Shown: positions 10,832 through 21,352, counted from the first letter of the stretch. The stretch: 64,000 nucleotides of DNA from Diphasiastrum complanatum (GCA_029204225.1 CM055107.1:15186900-15250899), one strand, 5' to 3'. Made by a program: numbers and translations. Notes: generated by a model from the letters alone, not told the origin.

Positions 10832-11329
10832 TGGTTGGCTTCTATTTATAGTAAGTATTCCATTTTTGGTGATATTTGGATGTTTGATCAAGTTCTAGCA
10901 TGATTTTGCATTGCTTTGTTGATCAAATCTTACTAACCTTTGTTTTGTGAGTTGAACTTGTGGATCAAAAGCATATTTCAGGTCTATTGAAGATCAGAGG
11001 CTGAAAAGAAACTATTTTGGATCAGATCATAACACCTAATCATTTGTGATTGTGAGGCTTGTGCATATTCAATACTAACAATGTTCTTTTCAATCCTATT
11101 GTTGACAATCTCCATTCTTGGATGAACACTCTCCTTAAGTGGATGAAACTTCTACTTAAGTGGATGACAAATGCTCTTTTGAGTGAGTTGTAATTCTCCT
11201 AAAGGCTGAGCAAAGCTCCCATTTGGATGAAAGATCCCCTTTTTTGGGTGAACATATTGTAAGCTCCATTGTGAAGAGCATATTGTAAAGATTGTCATCA
11301 ATTTTGGCATAATTTTTGGTGTACTTTGT

Positions 11330-11800
11330 TGAGCATGTAAGTAACTCTCCTTATGTAATTTGATTGGAGCATTTGCTGGAAGGTGTTAACCATTATGCAA
11401 GTGTGTTTTCAGGTTCTTAACAGGTTGAGGAACATTCTCATGTGAAGTGATCTTAGATCTACATCTAAACACCAAGATTTGACAAGATAGTGAAGCTAGT
11501 CTTGTGATTCACTAAGTGTGCTCATTCATTCACCTCTAAATCTTGTATTTATCACTTGCTGGAGTTTATAAACTTTTAGAAGTGTGGTTTACATGTGGTT
11601 TTACAGGTTGAATCAATATCTTAGTGTGGTGATCATATGTTGATCAAGTTTGTTCATTACTAGGTAATTTTGGCATCCTAGTTTTGGGTATTTTCTAAGA
11701 ATGCAAGTAACTCTTCACACCATAACTTGATTTGGTCACTTGCTGGAAAGTTTGAGAGCTTAAGCAAGAGTGTGTTCAGGTTGGTTTGAGTTTGTAATCC
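11330..11800 (+). repeat. Degenerate triplicated leader module, about 184 bp period
   Basis: GTAAGTAACTCTCC (11336) recurs as CAAGTAACTCTTC (about 11703), twice 184 bp away. CTTGCTGGA-type cores occur at about 11372, 11552 and 11734, each followed 40-60 bp later by a CAGGTT motif. The module lies between the primer-binding site and the ORF, and its function is unknown. Confidence 0.45.
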
Positions 11801-11993
11801 ATTCTTAGTGTGTGCAAAGTGTTGCATGTGTTTTCAATCTTCCTTTCTATGCTTGAAAGCCAAATAGTTTCAAGATAGAGGTCATTTAGGGTTCTAAATC
11901 TTTTAAGATCTTCTCCTTCTTCATTTATTGAGAGAAAGGAGAGTGCTAGGTGCATTAGAACAGAGCCTAAGGACACAAGAAGATTTTAGCATC

Positions 11994-14900
11994 ATGACAT
12001 CCAATGGTGGAATCATGTTGGAAGCTAAAGAGAGGTTAAACTCTACAAACTATTCAACTTGGAAAGTGAGGATGGAGTCTTTACTAGAGTTGAATGAGCT
12101 AATGGATATAGTTGTGGGAATTGAAGAAAGACCTCTAATTCTTCAAGAGCAACTAAATTTTGATAGAAGGGCTAAAAGAGCCTTACATATCATAAAGATG
12201 AATGTTACCAATGAACTTCTTAAAGAAGTTGGTAAATGTACTTCTTCAAGTGAAGCATGGAATGCTTTGAAGAAGATCTATGAGTCCAAATCCACATCTA
12301 GGGTTCTCACCCTGAGAAGGCAAATCTTCCAAAGTTGTCAAAGAGAGGGAGAGAGTGCACATTCATTTGTCTTGAAGGTTAAATCCTTGAATGATGATCT
12401 AGCATGCATAGATGAAAGCATAAAGGATGGGGAACTAGTTCAAGTCATGTTGAATGGTTTGCTTGATGAACATTCTAACCTTGTACAATGCTTTGCTATA
12501 CAAAAGTCCTTGCCAAGTGTCAATGACTTGCAAGAGATCTTGGTGGCTGAAGAGCATAGGTTGCAAGCCAAAGGTGGTGGTGCATCAACACAAGGTGGAG
12601 ATGAAGAAGCTCTTTTCACAAAGGGCAAGTTCAAAGGCAAGTGGTCCAAGCAAGGTAGTTTGGAGCATGGAAAGCATTCTTCTTCTTTGCAAAGTAGGAA
12701 GCAAGATAAGTCCAAGTTCAAATGTTTTTATTGTGGAGTGAAAGGACATTTTGCAAATGAATGCCATAAGAAACAAAATGCTAGATCTAGGTTGAGATCT
12801 AATGTACTTCTTGGAGATGATAATTGTTGTGCTAACTTGGCAAGCTTTGGTGAATCTATGGTCAATTTTTTGGATCCATTGGATCTTGAAGATGGACTAG
12901 TGCTACCTACTAGTCAAATGGAGTCATGTGGTGCTAAATTAGTATCATGTTTGAACTCTTCTACTCATAGATTTTCAAGTCTTGGTGGCTCTTCAATGGA
13001 ACTAGATGGCAAGTGCAAAAATGGAAAAGGTAAGGAAGGAGCTAACTTCATCAATGGAGTTGATGAAGATTCTTCTTTGGAAGTGATTGTTGCTAATGAC
13101 TTGTTTGTTCATATGGAAAAAGATGGAGATGCTAAGTGTCATTCTTTGCAAGAAGATGGTTGTTCTTCTAATTCTTTTCATATTGATGTATGTAATCATG
13201 TGGGAAAAGATGATGGTGCTTTGAGCATGCTTGAAGGAAATGGTTCTTTTACATCTTTTTGTGATAAAGTCATTTGTGCAACAAGTGGTGTCACATTTCT
13301 TCATAAAAAGAGTAGATCAAAGGTTTCTATCATGAGACTTGGTGAGGGAGATCACAAGTCAAAAGGAAGAGAAGTATGTGAAGTGTTCAAAGTAGGATGT
13401 ACTTTGAATGATGTTTTTATGAACGATAGTGAGGAAGAATCATTATCATATGACTCATTACCTAAATCATTGAGTAGAAGTTCATGTTTGAAAAGAGAGA
13501 GTACTTCAATCACTCTTATGTTGAAGGTACTAAGGATTCTTTTCTTGGCTTCTAATATTCAAGAGTCTTCTACTTCTTATGGTGCAACTATCAAGAGGGA
13601 GGTTTCTAACTTTTGTGGTGCTAGCATTAAGAGGGAGTCTTGTGAAGGAAAGGGCAATGGAAGAGTGGTTCTTGGGAAGATCCAAAGCATGGATCTAACA
13701 TCTCTTCATCAACTCAAAGCATTCTATGATTGTGGTGGATTGTTCATTCATGGTCAAGATGGCAAAAGGTTGGTTGAAGAAGACTACATGGAGCAACTCA
13801 AGTGGCAACTTCTTCAAGGCAAGGGAGATATCATTGGTGAGCTTATTGAGGTTTGTTATGAACTCAAGAGGGCTGTTTTGATTAGGTTTGATACTCATCT
13901 TCACCTACTCTACTTCATGTTAAATGGAAATGTTGGAATCTATCTTTTGGTTTATGATGGTGGCATTGTTTTCACTAACTATAGTGAAGGGTCAAATTTG
14001 AGCATTGATGAGATCTTGTGGGATCTTAATCATGTGTTTGAGAGGGAGTATCTTCAGAGTTTCAGATCTGAAGATGTTCACATATGCAAGATCTTTGATG
14101 TCTTATTGGAAGATCAAGAGGTTGATCTTGGATTGCTTCATCAACACCAAGAGACAAGTGGCAATTCGAAGCTAGTGAAAAGCATCAAAGAAGAGACAAA
14201 TGGTCAAGGCATTTTGGATCTGTTTTTACAGGTTCTTGAAGGTTCAAGTAAGGTCTTTGGAGCTGCAAGGAAGTGTCTTCTTACTCTACCTCACTTGCCT
14301 AATCTCATGTATGAACATTGTTATGTCAATGTGTTGAAATTGTCAAATTTCAATAAAACTAGTTCCATAGTTTTGCATCCTTTGGATCTTGGAGATGGAA
14401 TAGTTATCATTGCTGGTTTGTATGATCAAGTACATGAATTCATTCAGATCTTGAAAGGTATTGAAGTGGTCAATATGTTTTCTTTTGAACAAAGTTCAAG
14501 ATCTAGTATTCTAGTGTTGGCAAATTGGCAACTTGTTGACATTGTAGGATCAAGCGTTGTGTGCAAATCTTGTGGAGGTACTTCAAGTATTTCAAGTTCA
14601 GGTTTTGGTCATTCAAATGGAGTAGGGAACACATCTTTTTGGCATTCATTCACTCAAAGGCTTTCATGGATTGAAGATCTACAAAGGCAAGGTGGTGATG
14701 GAAGTTCATTCATGGAGATACATGTTGCATTCACTATATGTATAGTGAAATGTGGAGGAGGCATGCAAACACTTGTTGATCACTTTCATTTACAACTTGT
14801 TTGCTGCTATTTTACAGAGAAACCAGAGATGGATACATGGAGGAATTCATTAATTGAGATTCTATGTTCTTTTACATGTACCATTTTTATGATTCTATGT

Positions 14901-15068
14901 AAAATTGATGTAAGAAATAGTGAAGCATCCTATATGGACACTATTATCTATATCAATTATGTTGTGTCCTATTTTGTACATATTAGGATCCTTGAGAAGA
15001 GATCTATTCTGATGATGGAGATCATTCTTAAGTTGGAACAAAGTAGTGTTGTAAAACTAGCAAGTTAA
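11994..15068 (+). CDS. Copia-type Gag fused to a 770-residue unknown extension
   Basis: The open frame reaches back to 11928, but I choose the ATG at 11994 because copia Gag proteins start shortly before the LNSTNYSTWK block (residues about 12-21). Residues 1-235 are a UBN2-type copia Gag: the STWKVRM start, the AKRALHIIKM and SSEAWNALKKIYES helices, then VLTLRRQIF. Residues 244-257 form a canonical CX2CX4HX4C knuckle (CFYCGVKGHFANEC). Residues 258-1024 match no family I know. They are serine- and acid-rich at first, with a short repeat (GATIKRE / GASIKRE), then more hydrophobic, with possible beta or membrane-like stretches near the C-terminus. There is no DSG protease motif, HHCC, DDE or YVDD. 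The frame has no stop over 3 kb and ends 13 nt before the 3' LTR. The Gag is probably structural, forming virus-like particles with enzymes supplied in trans; the role of the extension is unknown. Confidence 0.9.
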   Translation: MTSNGGIMLEAKERLNSTNYSTWKVRMESLLELNELMDIVVGIEERPLILQEQLNFDRRAKRALHIIKMNVTNELLKEVGKCTSSSEAWNALKKIYESKSTSRVLTLRRQIFQSCQREGESAHSFVLKVKSLNDDLACIDESIKDGELVQVMLNGLLDEHSNLVQCFAIQKSLPSVNDLQEILVAEEHRLQAKGGGASTQGGDEEALFTKGKFKGKWSKQGSLEHGKHSSSLQSRKQDKSKFKCFYCGVKGHFANECHKKQNARSRLRSNVLLGDDNCCANLASFGESMVNFLDPLDLEDGLVLPTSQMESCGAKLVSCLNSSTHRFSSLGGSSMELDGKCKNGKGKEGANFINGVDEDSSLEVIVANDLFVHMEKDGDAKCHSLQEDGCSSNSFHIDVCNHVGKDDGALSMLEGNGSFTSFCDKVICATSGVTFLHKKSRSKVSIMRLGEGDHKSKGREVCEVFKVGCTLNDVFMNDSEEESLSYDSLPKSLSRSSCLKRESTSITLMLKVLRILFLASNIQESSTSYGATIKREVSNFCGASIKRESCEGKGNGRVVLGKIQSMDLTSLHQLKAFYDCGGLFIHGQDGKRLVEEDYMEQLKWQLLQGKGDIIGELIEVCYELKRAVLIRFDTHLHLLYFMLNGNVGIYLLVYDGGIVFTNYSEGSNLSIDEILWDLNHVFEREYLQSFRSEDVHICKIFDVLLEDQEVDLGLLHQHQETSGNSKLVKSIKEETNGQGILDLFLQVLEGSSKVFGAARKCLLTLPHLPNLMYEHCYVNVLKLSNFNKTSSIVLHPLDLGDGIVIIAGLYDQVHEFIQILKGIEVVNMFSFEQSSRSSILVLANWQLVDIVGSSVVCKSCGGTSSISSSGFGHSNGVGNTSFWHSFTQRLSWIEDLQRQGGDGSSFMEIHVAFTICIVKCGGGMQTLVDHFHLQLVCCYFTEKPEMDTWRNSLIEILCSFTCTIFMILCKIDVRNSEASYMDTIIYINYVVSYFVHIRILEKRSILMMEIILKLEQSSVVKLAS

Positions 15069-15081
15069 GTTGAAGAGGGAG

Positions 15082-15728
15082 TGTGAGAATTGTCAACATT
15101 TCCTTGTCTAGTTTTAGGCCAAAATTGCTAAAAATGGCACATAGTTTAGGATCTGACTTTTCACACGTGTGAAACAGGTCTAGATATTTTTAGTAAGTGT
15201 ATTTTTTCAGTATGAAGAAGTGTCAAACTTCAAGACCTTCGAAATGAGTCCATTTTCATGTATTTTGGACATATATGCCAATTTTACCTATATAGGGCAT
15301 ATTTTAGGTAAGGAGGGTCTAGAGAGAGGAGAGAGAGTCATCTCTCTCAGCTATATATAGCAGGTAGGCCGTGGAGAAACAGGTTGGAGCAGATCCATTG
15401 TATTCATTTGCTTAATGAGAGATTTTTCTATTGGGTTCTCCTTCCATTGTTGGCATTGTGTAGTGATTGAGTTCAAGCTTTGTGTGTATGATCTTAGGTG
15501 CTTTCCAAAAGTGGTAGGCTGATGTATTATGGACTGTATAATGCTATTTTGGGCCGCACTTGATGTTTATGGAAGTTTCCATTTGTGATAAATGCTTTTT
15601 GATCAAGTTCTTTGCATTCTAGGTAGCATAGAATGTGTTGCCAATTCCTAGCTTATGTAGTTTGGAGTGCAAGCATTCAAGCCAATGATCTTGGAGTTTA
15701 GATCCACTTAGGATCTGTATTTTTCACA
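15082..15728 (+). repeat. 3' LTR of the young element
   Basis: 647 bp, identical to the 5' LTR by eye except for G instead of A at the sixth base. It is preceded by the polypurine tract at 15071-15081 and followed by the ATACA target duplication. Confidence 0.95.
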
Positions 15729-18440
15729 ATACATTCCATAAACCAAGTAATATGGTGTACATTTTGTCATAATGGGTCCCAAATTTAAATTAGAGACACA
15801 AAGGACCACGATTAGGTCATGCTAATTTGGAGGTTGTTCTACATGTCATGCCCATATGGACTAATTTTTGGATTAATATCCCGTAAGGAGATTAGTAGGT
15901 CTACCTCGACCCATAAATTAATTATGATTATGAGAGGTTGGGGCCCTCATGAAATTAAAGTCATAATTAATGGTTGGAGGCCTAAACCTCAAGACGGTGG
16001 ATTGGTATGGATCTAACAGTGACTCCTAGGAGAAGTGAATGAGGTGGCCCAATTAGGCTACTGATGTGTCCAATGAGGTATCACAGTTCACTACAAGTGG
16101 TGGATGGGTCTTAGAGGGTATAAGTATACCCATAGGGCTCTCACCAATGTATGCTTGATTTGGATGATTTTAGCTACATGTTGTTGGTATGATCCCTCAG
16201 TCCCTCATCGGGACGCCCGCAAGTTTGGTGTTCCGCTTTACTCTTGCAGAGCTCATCGATCTGATCTTCTCAAGATCGTAATTTCAATGATGCTTTTCTT
16301 GGTAATCTCGGTGGCCTTAAGAAAGTCTTGGGACCGTTTGCGTAGTTTCCGAGTGGAGCCTGTTGAATACGTTGGACCTCCTTCTCCTATTGAGCTTGAT
16401 TGATCCATAGCTTGGGAGTTAGATCTGATCGATCTAGTTTTGGTTGGGTTGGACTTCCTTGATATCATGCTTTCACCATGCTAATTTGATGCTTAAGAAT
16501 GGATTGGATGTTTGGATGTGAATATTGGCACATGACATGATGATCCTAGCATTAATCAAATGGTACTCATAAAAATTCTTAGAAGATCCTAAGATACCAA
16601 AGGATATCCTTGAGAATTCCATGTTAGAGCAATTACTTGAGGAGCATTTGGCTAGATAGAAACAACATGGAATTTGGGTTTGATGATTTTATCATCTTCC
16701 CGACGGTTCTTGTTTTTGGAGGTTGACAATTTTTTTTTGGCTTTGAACACCGGGTTATATGTATTTGTTTAAAGTTCCTAATCATTGGTTTATTATTATT
16801 CAGGACAAAAAAATAGATGATGGCCCATTGGACCCTTCTACCATCAAGTTCAAATCTTGGAATTTGATACAATGTGTGAGAAGTAATGGTTTTATCACAG
16901 TCTTTTTGTTTGAGGATCAAAATAAAGGCTATAAGAAAAAAAAACAAGAAATGGAATGATAGGTCAATATCCATTGGGACCATTCATTTTGAGAAGTAGG
17001 GATGTAGATAGAATGTGGGTCCCCCCTTGGGTTTTGAGGCCCAAAGTTCAAATGAGAAATTGTGCTAATTATTCACACTCCTAGTCTCCTCCACATCAAT
17101 ATATGGTAACTTATGCGGTATGTTATATGAGGAGAGCCTTGGAGACCAATATGAGGCCTAGTGGTAAATGAGCCAATCAATTCTACATTTATCTAGAGGT
17201 TTGTAGCTCAGGAGGGAGCATTCTAGACTAATACAACACCTAGTGGTGAACCACTCTAGACGTTCATACACTTCCACTCAAGAGATGAAGTGTTTGTTGT
17301 TTTCAAGTTGGTATTTTGAAGCTAGTTTGGATCATTGTATCCCACCATCTTTTGAAGGGAAGCGAGAATATTATTTTGTCTTGTTACTCATGAGAGATGG
17401 GGAGAATATAGACAATTGTTGCTACCATCATCACCATCCAAGGGCATAGGAGGCATTAGCCTACTGCCATCATATGAGTGCACTTAATTCATGGTTGCCT
17501 TGCACACTCAGCCCATGAAATCATGGTTGCCTACACACTCACCCCATGAGACATGTAACATGCCTTGGGTTCGTCAATTTCTCATCCTTTTGCAAGCATG
17601 ATTTCATGCCCCACCAAGGGGCCCAAAATCGTGCAAGTTATATAGGCTCACCATTAGGCATGTTAATGATGTTGGGGCCCTCTCCCAATCAAACAGGTCT
17701 TGGATCACCCAAGGATTTTCCTCTCAACCTCTCCCAAGGGCCCACTACCACACATATTTTGCATATGTGTAGCCAATTATCATTACTTAATGGAGAGTAT
17801 ACTTCCTATATGTCATCATCATAGGGAGGAATGGTCCAAACCAATTTGATCATATGAAAATAAATTGAGGGGAATTTTTTTGTGGGTTGAACTATATATA
17901 TATGCTAATGTGAGCTAAATGTTGGCCGATCTCATGGCCTCATTGCCCACACTTGCATATAGGGGGGCCAGGCCTCACATTTAGTGAATATAAAATACCA
18001 TGTAACACCATCTTTGTCCACACTTGCATATAGGGGGGTGGAGGGCTTGAGGCCTCATAGTAATCGATAACACAATGTAGCACAATTTGCACACATTAGC
18101 ATGCCGGTGGGGGATCATAATAATGAATAACACAATGTAGCATAGTTTCGCACACATTGGCATAGAAGGTGCTGGAGTTGAAGCCCCAAGATCATGACAA
18201 CCCTCTCTCATCATGGTGACATAAACTTTAAAGCTCCAGCATTATGCTTTAAGTAATGACCCCGTGGCCCAAAGGTAAGTACTTTAGTGACTAGAAATTT
18301 ATACTTGAAAGAATAGGTCTCCATAAATAGTGAGTCAAAGGTAATGAAGCACGCCTAGGGTGTAAGTGAACGAGGGAGAGCCAAAGATAGTTTATTGATT
18401 GGAAAATGTGTGTTTAATAAGCATTAGGCTCCATAAATAA
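15729..18440. other. Intergenic region without a recognised gene
   Basis: It contains a 99-codon ORF (16104-16403, +) with one hydrophobic segment and a 66-codon ORF (16759-16959, +). Neither has a motif I can name. The rest is AT-rich, with one degenerate tandem repeat near 18 kb. No transposase or polyprotein motif was seen. Confidence 0.35.
17947..18210. repeat. Degenerate tandem repeat, four units of 60-72 bp
   Basis: Units begin with CACAC(T/A)T(T/A)GCAT at about 17948, 18019, 18090 and 18150. Most contain the later motif AACACAATGTAGCA or a variant. The array lies about 1 kb upstream of the KNR4-like gene. Confidence 0.6.
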
Positions 18441-18663
18441 GAGTCAAAGATATTTAGAAGCGATTCCCATGAGAAGAGTGGTGACCAAAGAAAGAGAGAG
18501 ACAGATGGATGGGATCCAAAATAGGGTTCGAAAAAGCAGGGACAGGGTGGAAGTGGAAGTGGAAGCCGTTTGGCCGTTTCCCCCGTGTGCCACCGACTCC
18601 CAGGCGCCCGTTAAAGAGTGGAACAAAAGAAAAGGGTCCCACTTCAACTGGATTCTCCGGTCA

Positions 18664-19002
18664 CCCGTATGCGGTGTACCGCGTACACGGGTTCTGGAAC
18701 TGACACGTGTGCGTGGCTCGGGGCTTGACCGGCTGCAATCGCTGCCCTCTGGAATACCCTTCTGTTTCCAGAAAGAGCGAAGGCGGAAGAAAAGCAAAGG
18801 AAGCAGGGAGAGACAGAGAGAGACGCGAGGGAGGAGGAGGAAGAAAAAGAAGACGAGAGCATAAAGGACGAGAGGGAGAGGGAGAGGGAGAGGGAGCGAT
18901 TGCAGCGAATCGGATGGATTGATGGGGGATTGAGTGGTATGTATTGTTGCTTTCTGCACTTTCCTGCTTTTGGAGCATTGAAATCCGAGCGAGCTATATA
19001 TA
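18664..19002 (+). promoter_or_regulatory. Promoter region of the KNR4-like gene
   Basis: Relative to the ATG at 19168 the region holds an inverted repeat CCCGT...GCGGT/ACCGC...ACGGG (18664-18691), a palindromic G-box ACACGTGT (18703-18710), a GA-rich tract (about 18866-18897) and a TATA box TATATATA (18995-19002). The TATA position predicts transcription from about 19030 and a leader of about 140 nt. G-boxes and CGCG cores are known bZIP/bHLH and CAMTA targets; use of these particular sites is inference. Confidence 0.5.
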
Positions 19003-19167
19003 CATGCATTCCTTGGCCACAAAAGCAGATAGCAAAAGCATACTTGTCTTATTTGTTTCTCAAGACTAAACAGAAACGGGGATTTCTGCTTTGATCAGAT
19101 CACAAGTAGGAGATCGATGTATAGCTGAGAAGAAGCAAATTATAGCTGGGAGGTAGATTATAGAGCA

Positions 19168-20577
19168 ATGTTGGAAGCAGACTCCAAGCTATACTCCCAT
19201 GCTCATGTGGCTGGGCTGAAGCGCCTCTCCGCCAGGGCAAACGCAGCCCCGCAATTCCATCATCGCAAGGTCTTCTTTTCCTTCTCAGACTATGGCCGGA
19301 GCGTGATCACAGCCCTCAAAGCCCACAGCGTGCAAATTGCTGCCCCACTTTCTGAAGCAGAGTTCCAAAGGATTGAAGCCACCTTCAAATTCTGCTTCCC
19401 CCCTGATCTGAGAGGCATTCTTCAGGAGGGCCTGCCTGTCGGCGCCGGCTTTCCCGACTGGAGGAACGGTGGATCGCAACAGCTGCGCATGTGGGTCAAT
19501 CTTCCGATTGTGGGTATTTGCGAGGCAGTGGAAAAGGGGTGGTTCTGGTGGAGGAAATGGGGAGCCAGGCCTAAGGATTTGGATCAGGCAGCAATGGTAG
19601 CGCGCAAAGCTTTGAAAAAGGCTCCAATTTTGCTGCCCGTTTATGGCCATTGCTACATGCCCACGTCGCCTAATCGAGCCGGCAACCCTGTTTTCTTCAT
19701 CCATCAATTGGAGGCGTTCAATTGCGGATTTGATGTGGCAGAATTCTTCCAGCAAGAGCTATTTTTACTGAGGGATCACAACCTGCCATTTCAGCTGCCA
19801 CCTTTGGTAGACAGTGTGAGGCCTAAGTTGGATGCTTTCGGGTGGAATTGGGAGGGATCAGGAAGGGATGCTGAAATATGGGATAAGAATTCGGATGCCT
19901 CGACAAGAAATTCTGATGGCTTGGGTAGAAGCTCTGAGGCCTCATCTGATCAAGAGCAAAGAGTCTCAAAAAGCTCTGTAAGTTCTGCTTCTAGCGGGGA
20001 GCACTCTTCCTGGGAGAACACGGATGAAATTTCTGAGCATAAATTCTATTCTAGTGAAGCGCTTTCGCGTTTGTCGGTGATTCCTCTCAATGAATCGGAA
20101 AAGGTTGTTCGTAGAATTGAATTTTGGACTGATTTTATAGCGAAGAGGCAAAAAAGCAGGAACGCTGCTGCTTTGGCTTCCCGTGATCCAGCTGAGCCAC
20201 TCTCTGGGGCAGAAGCGGATGAAGACATCGACGAATTTTCAACCAATATTGCTCCAAAATGGCTAGGCAAAGTCTTAAATAATATTTCAGCCCACCTTAG
20301 AAGAGGTGGTTGGAAAGAGGATGACATTTCAGAGATAGTGGATGCTTCTTCTCCAAGATCTGGTGGCAATATTCAACCCCTTGACAGGCAATCTGTTTTG
20401 GAAGGCTTGGTATTGCAGCTTGATTTCCTCTCAGCCTCTCTTACCAAAGCAGGATGGAGTGGTCAAGATGTGGCAGAGACTCTTTCCTTTGACAACCAGG
20501 GAAAATCTCCACTCAAAATCCCACCGAAGGTTGCTGCTCGGATTGCCCCTCTTGCGTCATATGTGGCCAACGCATAA
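19168..20577 (+). CDS. SMI1/KNR4 (SUKH)-like plant protein, 469 residues
   Basis: A single uninterrupted exon, markedly more GC-rich and codon-regular than its surroundings. Residues 61-200 resemble the SMI1/KNR4 fold: LSEAEFQRIE, then FCFPPDLRGIL (the 'LP.dl..ll..NG' block), WRNGG, and later ILLPVYGHCYMP with FFIHQ before an AEFFQ helix. Fungal Knr4/Smi1 coordinates cell-wall synthesis and signalling; the plant relatives are mostly uncharacterised. Residues about 225-290 are a serine-rich linker. The C-terminus carries two similar short motifs, RRGGWKEDDISEIV and TKAGWSGQDVAETL, which suggests a small internal duplication. No signal peptide or membrane segment is seen, so a soluble protein is likely. 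The start is the first ATG after the TATA box, in context GAGCAATGTT. It looks intact. Confidence 0.85.
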   Translation: MLEADSKLYSHAHVAGLKRLSARANAAPQFHHRKVFFSFSDYGRSVITALKAHSVQIAAPLSEAEFQRIEATFKFCFPPDLRGILQEGLPVGAGFPDWRNGGSQQLRMWVNLPIVGICEAVEKGWFWWRKWGARPKDLDQAAMVARKALKKAPILLPVYGHCYMPTSPNRAGNPVFFIHQLEAFNCGFDVAEFFQQELFLLRDHNLPFQLPPLVDSVRPKLDAFGWNWEGSGRDAEIWDKNSDASTRNSDGLGRSSEASSDQEQRVSKSSVSSASSGEHSSWENTDEISEHKFYSSEALSRLSVIPLNESEKVVRRIEFWTDFIAKRQKSRNAAALASRDPAEPLSGAEADEDIDEFSTNIAPKWLGKVLNNISAHLRRGGWKEDDISEIVDASSPRSGGNIQPLDRQSVLEGLVLQLDFLSASLTKAGWSGQDVAETLSFDNQGKSPLKIPPKVAARIAPLASYVANA

Positions 20578-21302
20578 TAATTTTCTTCCATTCTTCATCT
20601 CCACCAAATATGAATGCAAAAGGTTTCTGATGGCCTTTCAAACAAAAGTCTCATGCCTTTGCTTCAAAGGCTTTACTGTGCATCATCCATAATCCACAGA
20701 TACTTCATACCTATGGCTGTTGTGATGAAGCCCCTGTGCAAATATACTTACTTTTCAACAGTGATTAAAACTTTCTTCTGCTGGATGAAGCTATTGAGTA
20801 AAACCAGGAGGGCTGCTGATTGGATCTGGTCTTTTCAGCTTTGCTACCTTTACCTTATTCATGTTTAAGTTGTTTTCCTTGTGATCATGGTTTATTTTCC
20901 ACCCAAGAGCGCCCATGAATTGACCAGCAGCACTTTTGTCTTTGTTATTTGCACAAAAATACACCAAACCCTCTTCATTGGGTTCAAAGTTGAAGTTTAC
21001 AATAGACCACCAGAAGTCTTCTAAGTTGCAATACCATCTATTCAGCTTCAAAGAGTGTGTACATTAAGTTATATTAGCGCTGTACACATTGTATTTCAAA
21101 TCCATATTCTTCATATTTATGATCATGTAATAACTCATAAGATTCAATGGCTTAAGAAACCATTCTTAAAGCATTGCTTCCTTCTATTTGTGCATAAATT
21201 TTCAGAGTAATGCCAAACATGGTTCATATTCTACATATAGCTTAACTTCATTGTGTTTTAGAGAACAGGGGGATAGCTTATTAAAGTTGTTGCTATGCTT
21301 TT

Positions 21303-21303
<1 letters not shown>

Positions 21304-21350
<47 letters not shown>
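21304..21350. repeat. (GA)n microsatellite
   Basis: About 46 bp of uninterrupted GA dinucleotides. Confidence 0.95.

Positions 21351-21352
<2 letters not shown>

Larger units (their letters stand above)
10173..15728 (+). mobile_element. Complete, young, non-autonomous copia-type LTR element with a giant Gag-extension ORF
   Basis: The element is bounded by 647-bp LTRs that start TGTGA and end TTTCACA, and it is flanked on both sides by the 5-bp target duplication ATACA (10168-10172 and 15729-15733). The LTRs differ only at their sixth base (A against G). A primer-binding site TGGTATCAGAGC (initiator Met tRNA type) follows the 5' LTR directly, and a purine tract GAAGAGGGAG precedes the 3' LTR. 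Between them lie a 1.16-kb leader and one ORF of 1024 residues. The Gag part is copia-like. No protease, integrase or RT motif exists anywhere inside. By definition this is a TR-GAG-like non-autonomous element, mobilised in trans, but its ORF is several times longer than a plain Gag. Confidence 0.95.

Noticed and set aside
11928-11993. Upstream in-frame ATG of the Gag-extension ORF
   Set aside because: The 22 extra residues do not resemble copia Gag; the ATG at 11994 sits at the usual distance from the Gag core.
12440-13904. Antisense and alternate-frame ORFs within the Gag-extension ORF
   Set aside because: They are shadows of the long plus-strand frame, none with a domain.
16104-16403. 99-codon plus-strand ORF with one hydrophobic segment
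   Set aside because: No homology I can recognise and no splice or promoter context; left within the intergenic description.
18444-19094. Six overlapping ORFs of 60-190 codons upstream of the KNR4-like gene
   Set aside because: They are low-complexity translations of GA/CT-rich promoter and leader DNA on both strands, with no domains.
19285-20369. Antisense ORFs inside the KNR4-like gene (156 and 107 codons)
   Set aside because: They are shadows of a GC-richer coding exon and have no recognisable motifs.
20791-21051. 86-codon minus-strand ORF downstream of the KNR4-like gene
   Set aside because: It lies across the likely 3' UTR and shows no motif.
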